From the NCBI GenBank assembly GCA_018500075.1, contig JAHBAN010000090.1, forward strand, positions 1-5,236: 5,236 nucleotides of DNA. The letters run 5' to 3'. Made by a program: the position numbers and the translations under genes. Below, one piece after another: positions 1 to 4,751 of this stretch (position 1 is its first letter; the number at the start of each line of letters is the position of its first letter). This stretch comes from Flavobacteriia bacterium. GTDB lineage: Bacteria > Bacteroidota > Bacteroidia > Flavobacteriales > Flavobacteriaceae. The notes under the pieces were generated by a model. That model did no database searches. It was not told the origin of the DNA and was given only the letters and a program-made list of their open reading frames with translations.

Positions 1-398
1 CCCGCCGTGCCCACGGCCATCGCCTGACGCGTATCCAGACCGGCCGGCAGCGGCACAAGCCAGTCCGCCTTGACGCGGGCCTTCTGCCCATAGCCGCCCC
101 AATGGGCCTCGCCCACGCGCCAGCCGGTGAGAACAACCTTGTCCCCGACCTTGTAGCGCGCATCACTTGACGCCTCGACCGTGCCGGCAAAGTCGATGCC
201 GGGCACGTGCGGATATTTGCGCACAAGCCCGCCCCCCGGCCCGATGCACAGCCCGTCTTTGTAGTTCACCGTCGAATATTCGACCGCAACCGTCACATCG
301 CCCTCAGGCAGATCCGCCAGCGTCAGCGCTGTCACAGCGGCACTGGTTTTGCCGGTCTCTTCGTCTTTCTCAACCACTAGGGCGTTAAAATCGCTCAT
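1..398 (-). CDS. acuI: Acryloyl-CoA reductase AcuI (NADPH), N-terminal part, cut by the window edge
   Basis: Only the first 132 codons are present; the family is about 330 residues. The protein begins MSDFNALVVEKDEE and has the GroES-like N-terminal domain of the YhdH/AcuI branch of medium-chain dehydrogenases: NYKDGL at residues 45-50, PGIDFAGTV at 66-74, GDKVVLTGW at 85-93. The Rossmann NADPH domain lies off the left edge. Family members reduce acryloyl-CoA to propionyl-CoA, detoxifying the acrylate produced from DMSP in the cytoplasm. The ATG at 398-396 is preceded by a purine-rich AAGGAAAGAGG stretch, a good ribosome binding site. It starts 16 bases after the dmdA stop, so it is almost certainly co-transcribed with dmdA, the arrangement known from Ruegeria pomeroyi and relatives. 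The family call is firm; the exact substrate is inferred from sequence and context. Confidence 0.88.
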   Translation of the reverse strand, partial: MSDFNALVVEKDEETGKTSAAVTALTLADLPEGDVTVAVEYSTVNYKDGLCIGPGGGLVRKYPHVPGIDFAGTVEASSDARYKVGDKVVLTGWRVGEAHWGGYGQKARVKADWLVPLPAGLDTRQAMAVGTA

Positions 399-414
399 CT
401 CGTCCTCTTTCCTT

Positions 415-1518
415 CTAAATCCAGAATGTCTCGCGCACCGTCGCCGCCTGCACACCCGTCGGGGTGATCACATCCACTTCGCTGCCCTCGTCCCAATGGG
501 TCATCCGCACCATGCCGATCGACACATTGGTCGCAAAATCAGGCGAGTAGGCAGCAGAGCTGATGCTACCCACCTGCCGGTCCCCGACCATAATCGGCCA
601 AAGCCTGTCGCACGGCGGCACCGCATCCCCATGAATTTCCACAGCGCGGATCTGGCGCACAGGTCCCTCTTGGGCGACCCGCAGCAAAGCATCCCGCCCC
701 ACACAGCCAATCGCGCTATGGGTGTTGCAAAACTTGCCAAGCCCGCATTCATGCGGCGTGTTGTCATCGGTCATGTCGTTGCCATAGCTCAGAAGACCGC
801 CCTCGATCCGCTCAATCAGGTTGGGGCAACCCGCATGAATATCATGCCGTTTGCCCGCTTCCATCAAAGCGTTCCACAGAGGCATCCCGATGTCACTGCC
901 CTCCACATAGATCTCAAAGCCGCCCTGCTTTGAATAGCCCGAGCGCGCCACAGCCAGCTTGCGGCCCTGAAACTCGAGCATCGCAAAACGGAAAAAGCGG
1001 ATATCGCGCACCGCCTCGCCAAAGACATCGGCCATCACATCGTCGGCCTTAGGCCCCTGAACCGCCAGCGGGCTGACATCCGGCTCATCCACCAACACAT
1101 CCAGCCGGTAGCCATAGGCAATGCCTTTGACCCAAAGCAGCAAATCACTGTCCGCAATCGAAATCCACCAGCGGTCCTCCGCCAGTTTGACCGCCACAGG
1201 GTCGTTCAGCATCCCGCCGGTCTCATCGACGATCGGCACATAATAACACTGGCCAACCTGCATTTTGCGCAGATCGCGCGGCGTGAGCATCTGCATCAGA
1301 CGCGTGGCGTCCGGCCCGCGCAGCTCGACTTGGCGCTCACAGGCCACATCCCAAAGCTGGACCGCCTCCTTGAGGTGGCGGTAGTCTTCCTGAACCGTGC
1401 GAAACACGGTTGGCAAAAGCATCCGGTTGTAAACCGTGTAGCCTTTGACACCTGCTGCCTCCACACCCTCGCTAAAGGGTGTGCGGCGCAGGCGACGCGA
1501 CGGTGCGATCAATGCCAT
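415..1518 (-). CDS. dmdA: Dimethylsulfoniopropionate demethylase DmdA
   Basis: This 367-residue protein belongs to the GcvT/aminomethyltransferase fold. DmdA transfers a methyl group from DMSP to tetrahydrofolate, giving methylmercaptopropionate and 5-methyl-THF, the first step of DMSP demethylation in the cytoplasm. The N-terminal stretch around SRRLRRTPFSEGVEAAGVK, MLLPTVF (33-39), CYYVPIVDETGGMLNDPV (91-108), ARSGYSKQGGFEIYVEG (191-207) and LLSYGNDMTDDNTPHECGLG (242-261) are characteristic of Roseobacter-type DmdA rather than glycine-cleavage GcvT, which would normally lie with gcvH/gcvP. Full-length, no frameshift. The ATG at 1518 is chosen over an upstream in-frame TTG at 1536: it has GGAAAGG nine bases upstream and gives the usual N terminus. 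Its ATG shares one base with the stop of the preceding DUF1326 gene (TAATG), suggesting translational coupling. Stop TAG at 417-415; acuI follows. Confidence 0.93.
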   Translation of the reverse strand: MALIAPSRRLRRTPFSEGVEAAGVKGYTVYNRMLLPTVFRTVQEDYRHLKEAVQLWDVACERQVELRGPDATRLMQMLTPRDLRKMQVGQCYYVPIVDETGGMLNDPVAVKLAEDRWWISIADSDLLLWVKGIAYGYRLDVLVDEPDVSPLAVQGPKADDVMADVFGEAVRDIRFFRFAMLEFQGRKLAVARSGYSKQGGFEIYVEGSDIGMPLWNALMEAGKRHDIHAGCPNLIERIEGGLLSYGNDMTDDNTPHECGLGKFCNTHSAIGCVGRDALLRVAQEGPVRQIRAVEIHGDAVPPCDRLWPIMVGDRQVGSISSAAYSPDFATNVSIGMVRMTHWDEGSEVDVITPTGVQAATVRETFWI

Positions 1519-2150
1519 TAACGGGGGCCTTTCCAATCGATCTGGCAGATTTCGGCGCTGCGGCCGTCAAAATCCCAGACACGCCCAAAGGCACGCACAC
1601 GTCCCTGAGTGGCCTTGGCCACGGTGATATCTGGGCCCATCCAGTATTCGGTGTTGGTCACAACGATGTCTTTACCGTCTTTCCCCTCTACCGGCACAAC
1701 AGCGCCCTTGATTTTCTTGCCGACCATGAGGCGGCGTTCCTTGCCGACTGTCTCAAAGGTGATCGGGGCGCGCTCGGCGCCCAAAAATTCGCCCACAAGC
1801 AGGCCGAAAAGGCCGGTCGTGCCGCGCGCAGCCCCCGAGAAGATCGCAACCAGCGCCTCATATTGGTCCTCGGTTGCGCGCTCGTCGATATAGGCCGCCG
1901 CTTTCCAGTTGCCGCGGCCCATATTGCCCGGAATCTCAAGGAAAAGGCCGACATTCAGGCCAGACAGGCTCACGCCACCGTATTCGCCCTCGTCAATGCG
2001 CACGCCCGACCAAGCCTGACAATGGCCTTCCGTGGGCGGGTGCGTGCCAAGGCTCACAACACAGGGGCAAAACACTGTGCAGTTGCAATTGAGAATAAGT
2101 TCGCCCTTGATCGCCCAAGGAATTGTTCCAACTTCACCGTCTAACGCCAT
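1518..2150 (-). CDS. DUF1326 family protein with a CxCx3CxC motif, function unknown
   Basis: A 210-residue protein with no evident signal peptide or membrane segment. The hallmark is the N-terminal cysteine cluster NCNCTVFCPC (Cys22, 24, 28, 30), followed by a Gly-His-Cys at 42-44. This pattern is typical of the DUF1326 family and looks suited to binding a metal or Fe-S centre, or to thiol chemistry. The rest is a mixed alpha/beta domain ending in a conserved-looking NTEYWMGPDI segment and ICQIDW near the C terminus (Cys202). The ATG at 2150 has GGAGG six bases upstream, a strong ribosome binding site. It starts 12 bases after the DUF2182 stop and overlaps the dmdA start by one base, so it is a middle member of the operon. 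DUF1326 genes commonly neighbour DUF2182 genes, which implies a two-protein module. Biochemical function is not known to me; metal binding is inference from the cysteines. Confidence 0.85.
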   Translation of the reverse strand: MALDGEVGTIPWAIKGELILNCNCTVFCPCVVSLGTHPPTEGHCQAWSGVRIDEGEYGGVSLSGLNVGLFLEIPGNMGRGNWKAAAYIDERATEDQYEALVAIFSGAARGTTGLFGLLVGEFLGAERAPITFETVGKERRLMVGKKIKGAVVPVEGKDGKDIVVTNTEYWMGPDITVAKATQGRVRAFGRVWDFDGRSAEICQIDWKGPR

Positions 2151-2162
2151 GGTTTTCCTCCA

Positions 2163-2927
2163 CTAAATGAATGCGCCAAGCAGCGCAAAAAGCCCCCAGC
2201 CAATGAGGCCATACCCCAAGGGCCGCGTGAGCCAACGCCCGATGTCGGGCAGTTTCTCCAAAATCATCATGACCGTCGCCAGCCCCATAAACGCAAGGTT
2301 CATCACGCCGCCGACAAATCCGAGCAGCATCAAGGCCCAGCAACAGCCAAGGCAGACAATCCCCAGCCGCAAGCCGTTGCGCCACGCGCCTTCGTCCCAA
2401 TGCTGCATAAAAAAGCTGATCGGACGGCGGCACTTGCTCAGGCAGGCTTCTTTGAGCGCCGAAAACTGGTAAAGCCCCGCCCCGATCAGCAGCCCGGCGG
2501 TTAGAAGCGGCGACTGGCTCTGTCCCAACAGGTCCACCGCGCCAATCTGCGTCAAGCCCATCTGCACGCTGGCCGCAAGGGCCGCAAACCCGAGCCAGAC
2601 CACAAGATAACCCGCCACAAGCGCTGCAAAATTGCCCTGCCCGGTCGACCCGACCAGATCGTCATAGGTTCCAAACGCCGGCAAAGCCGTCGGCGCCATC
2701 ATCGCCGCCGACATCAGCGCCCACATCAAAAACAGCCGCATAAGCCCCGCCGCATCGGGCGTCACCCGGCACAGCGCCACCCAGAAATCCGCGCCGTAAA
2801 GCTTGGACAGCCCGCGCATCTCAGCCGGCACAGCCATCGCAAACAGAGCCGCCCACGCCAGAGCAATCACGGCAAACAACGTCAGCCAATGCCACCCCGT
2901 CATGGTCTTGATGCGATCCAGCAGCAT
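2163..2927 (-). CDS. DUF2182 predicted metal-binding integral membrane protein
   Basis: A 254-residue, highly hydrophobic protein with about seven predicted membrane segments (roughly residues 13-33, 62-82, 98-120, 138-156, 186-204, 206-226, 236-253). Family signatures are the methionine-rich MWALMSAAMMAPT (68-80), the LYQFSALKEACLSKCRRP block (152-169, Cys162 and Cys166) and CLGCCWALM (192-200, three cysteines). The Met/Cys pattern is why the family (DUF2182, COG5486) is described as a predicted metal-binding membrane protein; no substrate is established. The ATG at 2927 is preceded by GTGAGGACAAA, a good ribosome binding site. A longer reading from a TTG at 2960 would run through the operator region and is not favoured. 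It is the promoter-proximal gene of the operon, followed 12 bases later by DUF1326. Family call is confident; role is unknown. Confidence 0.85.
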   Translation of the reverse strand: MLLDRIKTMTGWHWLTLFAVIALAWAALFAMAVPAEMRGLSKLYGADFWVALCRVTPDAAGLMRLFLMWALMSAAMMAPTALPAFGTYDDLVGSTGQGNFAALVAGYLVVWLGFAALAASVQMGLTQIGAVDLLGQSQSPLLTAGLLIGAGLYQFSALKEACLSKCRRPISFFMQHWDEGAWRNGLRLGIVCLGCCWALMLLGFVGGVMNLAFMGLATVMMILEKLPDIGRWLTRPLGYGLIGWGLFALLGAFI

Positions 2928-2960
2928 TTTGTCCTCACGCGACTCAGGTCTTGAATGCAA

Positions 2961-2973
2961 ATGTCAGACAATT
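2961..2973. promoter_or_regulatory. Candidate GntR operator, left copy (ATGTCAGACAATT)
   Basis: TGTCAGACA at 2962-2970 is a near-perfect palindrome (TGTC-N-GACA) with the GT-N3-AC core typical of FadR-subfamily GntR operators. A second copy lies 35 bases away centre to centre in inverted orientation, agreeing over 13 bases except the central base. It sits 34 bases upstream of the DUF2182 start and would overlap the transcription start or promoter of the DMSP operon. Binding by the adjacent GntR protein is inference. Confidence 0.7.
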
Positions 2974-2993
2974 TAAGCTCAAGGTAAAGAGTG

Positions 2994-3006
2994 AATTGTC
3001 AGACAT
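2994..3006. promoter_or_regulatory. Candidate GntR operator, right copy (AATTGTCAGACAT)
   Basis: TGTCAGACA at 2997-3005 repeats the left site, with the flanking AATT now on the left, so the pair forms a large inverted repeat with centres 35 bases apart. It directly abuts the GntR gene ATG at 3007, so bound repressor would block either transcription start or early elongation of the regulator gene. This fits autoregulation. Confidence 0.7.
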
Positions 3007-3747
3007 ATGAAAAAATCAGCCCCCAAACCCGCAGACCTCTCCGCAAAAATAGCCAAGAACATCCGCGATGCAATCATCTCGGGCGCGCTGATCGTTGATG
3101 AGCGCCTGCCCTCGGAGGCCGATCTCTCCGAGCAGTTCAATGTCTCCCGCCCGACTGTGCGCGAAGCCCTCAAGCGCCTTGCCGCCCAGTCCCTGATCCG
3201 CACACAGCGGGGCGCCACCGGCGGCGCTTTTGTCAATCATATCAGCTTTCAAGACGCCTACCCGCAGCAAATCACCACCTCGACACTGCTCCTGAGCATG
3301 AATGATGTGAGCTTTGATGTCGCCTGCGAGGCCCGTTACACGCTTGAGCGCGCCTGCGCCGCCCTATCGGCCGCGCGCCGCACAGCCGACCAGCTCGCCA
3401 CCATGCGCACAGAGATTTTCAGACAGTCCCAGCCCGCCTTGTCCGATGAGGCCTTCTGCGCCTCCGATGTGGCTTTTCACCGCGCGCTTGTGGATGGCGC
3501 AGGCAACCCAGTGCTCTCCTACCAGCTCGCCGGCGCAGTGGAGGCCATGCAACCGCTGATGAACATGATCACGTTCACAGCCCGCTCGCGCGCCGCAATC
3601 ATCGAGCTGCACAGCCAGATCGCCGATGCGCTCGAAGCCGGCAATGCCAGCGATGTAGAACGCCACCTCACAGAGCTTGAACGCTACACCCAAAAGCTCG
3701 CCGCCGATGTGTTTGCCCGCCGCAAAACCGTCAAAGACCCCTCATAA
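3007..3747 (+). CDS. GntR-family (FadR/FCD type) transcriptional regulator, candidate regulator of the dmdA operon
   Basis: A 246-residue cytoplasmic DNA-binding protein. Residues 12-76 form the GntR winged helix-turn-helix, including LPSEADLSEQFNVSRPTVREALKRL (34-58) and the wing around QRGATGGAFV (67-76). Residues about 104-236 form an all-helical FCD effector domain. Asp154, His158 (DVAFH), His202 and His220 sit where FCD proteins hold their metal or ligand site. It is divergent from the DMSP operon with twin GT-N3-AC sites between, the classic layout for a local autoregulated repressor. A GntR-type repressor of dmdA-acuI (called DmdR, with acryloyl-CoA as proposed effector) has, as far as I recall, been described in roseobacters; this gene is a plausible counterpart, but I leave the symbol blank. 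The ATG at 3007 has no good ribosome binding site (AAAGAG ends 15 bases upstream) and no in-frame alternative: a TGA lies at 2992-2994. Confidence 0.9.
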   Translation: MKKSAPKPADLSAKIAKNIRDAIISGALIVDERLPSEADLSEQFNVSRPTVREALKRLAAQSLIRTQRGATGGAFVNHISFQDAYPQQITTSTLLLSMNDVSFDVACEARYTLERACAALSAARRTADQLATMRTEIFRQSQPALSDEAFCASDVAFHRALVDGAGNPVLSYQLAGAVEAMQPLMNMITFTARSRAAIIELHSQIADALEAGNASDVERHLTELERYTQKLAADVFARRKTVKDPS

Positions 3748-3807
3748 TCTGGCCCTATTTGACAGCCACTCTCTTCGCCACACCGCGAAACTGTCACCGA
3801 GGCCGAG

Positions 3808-4194
3808 ATGTATACACGTCACCTATCCGAGATCGAAAACACGCCGCATTTCGTCGATTGGGGCAATGGCACAAGCCACAGGCTGCTGACCGAGCAAGAC
3901 CGCATGGGCTTTACCATCTGTCATACAGTGGTGCGCGCCGGATCAGAATCACGGCTGCACTACCGCAATCATCTGGAAGCCTGCTATTGCATCTCAGGCT
4001 CGGGCGCGATCCGCGGTCTTGATGGAACCTCGCTGAAAGTCGAAGTCGGCACCGTCTATGTGCTGGATCAACACGATGACCACATCCTCTGCGCCGATGC
4101 CGGCGCGGATATGGTTCTTGTGAGCGTGTTCAACCCGCCCCTCAAAGGCACAGAGCGCCACAGCCTCGCCGCCCATTCAGGCTCCGCCTATTAA
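3808..4194 (+). CDS. ectC: L-ectoine synthase EctC (orphan copy)
   Basis: A 128-residue cupin protein of normal EctC length. Ectoine synthase closes N-gamma-acetyl-diaminobutyrate into the compatible solute ectoine in the cytoplasm. Signatures: VDWGNGTSHRLL (16-27), HYRNHLEACYCISGSG (51-66), GTVYVLDQHDDH (81-92), VFNPPLKGTERH (107-118) and C-terminal GSAY. The Fe-binding trio of the family (Glu, Tyr, His) corresponds to Glu57, Tyr84 and His92; substrate-side residues such as Tyr52, His55, Glu116 and His118 are also present, so it looks active. The ATG has GAGG five bases upstream. It lies 60 bases after the GntR gene in the same direction and may share its transcript. No ectA, ectB or ectD is in the window, so it may act on an imported precursor, run in reverse, or be supplied by distant genes. 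A cupin with a different, DMSP-related role is a less likely alternative. Confidence 0.9.
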   Translation: MYTRHLSEIENTPHFVDWGNGTSHRLLTEQDRMGFTICHTVVRAGSESRLHYRNHLEACYCISGSGAIRGLDGTSLKVEVGTVYVLDQHDDHILCADAGADMVLVSVFNPPLKGTERHSLAAHSGSAY

Positions 4195-4204
4195 CCCCGC
4201 CCAA

Positions 4205-4236
4205 GTCTTGCGCGCCATCACATCAGCGCGCGGGAC
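4205..4236 (+). terminator. Strong hairpin after ectC, possible terminator without a clear U-tract
   Basis: Ten bases past the ectC stop is an 11-base-pair stem (4205-4215 with 4226-4236) with a core GCGCGC/GCGCGC and two G-T pairs, closing a 10-base loop. It is well placed to end the GntR-ectC transcript before the tmRNA gene. The following bases are not a T-run, so it may work only partly, with Rho, or as an mRNA-protecting structure. Confidence 0.4.
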
Positions 4237-4265
4237 AACAGATCAAAGTATTTTCACTTTCCCCC

Positions 4266-4294
4266 TTCAAATCGGCCCGACAAACGCCTAGTTT
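4266..4294 (+). promoter_or_regulatory. Tentative promoter of the tmRNA gene
   Basis: TTCAAA (4266-4271) and TAGTTT (4289-4294) are separated by 17 bases and would start transcription near 4301, at the beginning of the tmRNA precursor. Both boxes are imperfect; the placement rests mainly on the position of the RNA. Confidence 0.3.
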
Positions 4295-4379
4295 AAAGCT
4301 GTCTCCTCGGAGACTATGGACATAAACGCGCTCGTAATAAGCGGATCGGACCCGGGGGCGGTACCCGGCGTCTCCACCA

Positions 4380-4402
4380 AACATCCTTCATTTGAGGATC
4401 AT
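4380..4402 (+). other. Internal transcribed spacer of the permuted tmRNA precursor
   Basis: These 23 bases separate the encoded CCA end of the acceptor piece from the 5' GGGG of the coding piece. They contain ATCCT and AGGAT, which can pair to cap the acceptor stem. In permuted tmRNAs this segment is removed by tRNA-type processing, leaving two RNA pieces held together by base pairing. Confidence 0.75.
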
Positions 4403-4487
4403 GGGGACGAAATAGGATCGACGAACGTCTAAAGGGGTTTGCTTTGTTTCGGCTGGGTGCCACCGTATCGGCCCAAAATGTACAATT

Positions 4488-4526
4488 GCAAATGACAATC
4501 GTGCTCCAATGGCGATGGCCGCGTAA
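4488..4526 (+). other. tmRNA proteolysis-tag reading frame (ANDNRAPMAMAA)
   Basis: Reading from GCA at 4488 gives ANDNRAPMAMAA then TAA (4524-4526). The AND(N) start with Ala resume codon and the hydrophobic AMAA end match alphaproteobacterial SsrA tags, in which the C-terminal Ala-Ala is read by ClpXP-type proteases. This frame is translated only by trans-translation, so it needs no start codon of its own. Confidence 0.9.
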
Positions 4527-4582
4527 GCGACCGGAACTGTTGAAATCTAAGTCCTTACGCTTAGCGGCCTAAGGCGGGGTCC

Positions 4583-4615
4583 GCAGGCACCTGGCAACAG
4601 AAGCCTGCACTTTCT
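4583..4615 (+). terminator. Possible tmRNA terminator or 3' hairpin
   Basis: GCAGGC (4583-4588) can pair with GCCTGC (4603-4608) around a 14-base loop, followed by the pyrimidine-rich ACTTTCTCCC. It lies shortly after the tag frame and could end the tmRNA transcript or be its last helix. The large loop and short T-run make it weak. A second candidate, TTAG/CTAA around a 4-base loop at 4561-4572, lies just upstream. Confidence 0.35.
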
Positions 4616-4639
4616 CCCAGATACCGGCTCTCCCGCCCG

Positions 4640-4682
4640 CGCCACGTGCCAATCCACGTGGCGACACGCGCCAAAAGCGTGT
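4640..4682. repeat. Two back-to-back perfect inverted repeats upstream of chrA
   Basis: CGCCACGTG (4640-4648) and CACGTGGCG (4655-4663) form a perfect 9-base-pair stem with a 6-base loop. With no gap, ACACGC (4664-4669) and GCGTGT (4677-4682) form a second 6-base-pair stem with a 7-base loop. The pair sits between the tmRNA and chrA, about 70 bases before the chrA start. It could be a terminator-like structure, an operator or a 5' leader element of chrA; the sequence alone does not decide. Confidence 0.55.
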
Positions 4683-4751
4683 AAACCTCCCGCACCAGAG
4701 ACAGCCAAACCCCGCGTCTCGTTTCGCCTCGTCTCGCCTTCGGAGCCGCCC

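Larger units (their letters stand above)
2928..3006. promoter_or_regulatory. Divergent control region between the DMSP operon and the GntR gene
   Basis: This 79-base gap separates two divergent genes, so it must hold the promoters of both. It is AT-richer than its surroundings. It contains two copies of ATGTCAGACA/TTGTCAGACAT-type elements in inverted orientation, described separately. A plus-strand promoter can be suggested as TTGAAT (2951-2956) and TAAGCT (2974-2979) with 17-base spacing. A minus-strand one can be suggested as TTGAGC and TGCATT with 17-base spacing. Both are weak matches to sigma-70 consensus, so exact promoter elements are uncertain. Confidence 0.65.
4300..4609 (+). ncRNA. 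ssrA: Circularly permuted (two-piece) alphaproteobacterial tmRNA
   Basis: tmRNA rescues stalled ribosomes: its alanylated tRNA-like end enters the A site, then a short internal reading frame tags the protein for degradation. The gene order is permuted: the 3' acceptor piece comes first. It ends CGTCTCC (4369-4375) plus encoded ACCA (4376-4379), preceded by a T-arm-like stem CCGGG/CCCGG (4352-4356, 4364-4368) around a 7-base loop GGCGGTA that lacks the usual TTC. After a short spacer the coding piece begins GGGGACG (4403-4409), which pairs with CGTCTCC over 7 base pairs (one G-U) to form the acceptor stem. The D-loop-like GGATCGACG and the tag frame follow. A hairpin GTCTC/GAGAC (4301-4314) marks the likely 5' edge. 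Both outer ends are approximate: the 3' end may be at about 4575 or at the hairpin ending 4608. Identification is firm. Confidence 0.92.

Noticed and set aside
349..933. Plus-strand 194-codon frame opposite dmdA
   Set aside because: It is a shadow of dmdA and the acuI start in GC-rich DNA, with no recognisable motif and no good ribosome binding site.
415..1518. Glycine-cleavage aminomethyltransferase GcvT as the identity of the dmdA product
   Set aside because: The fold is shared, but the motifs match Roseobacter DmdA, acuI follows, and no gcvH or gcvP is nearby.
1479..2144. Plus-strand 221-codon frame opposite the DUF1326 gene
   Set aside because: It mirrors nearly the whole DUF1326 gene, whose cysteine motif and ribosome binding site make that strand the coding one.
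3364..3693. Minus-strand 109-codon frame inside the GntR gene
   Set aside because: It is antisense to the FCD domain, which has conserved metal-site residues on the plus strand.
3760..3796. TGACAG (3760-3765) and CTGTCA (3791-3796) inverted pair upstream of ectC, as a third GntR site
   Set aside because: The arms are only six bases, 25 bases apart, and lack the GT-N3-AC core seen in the two real candidates.
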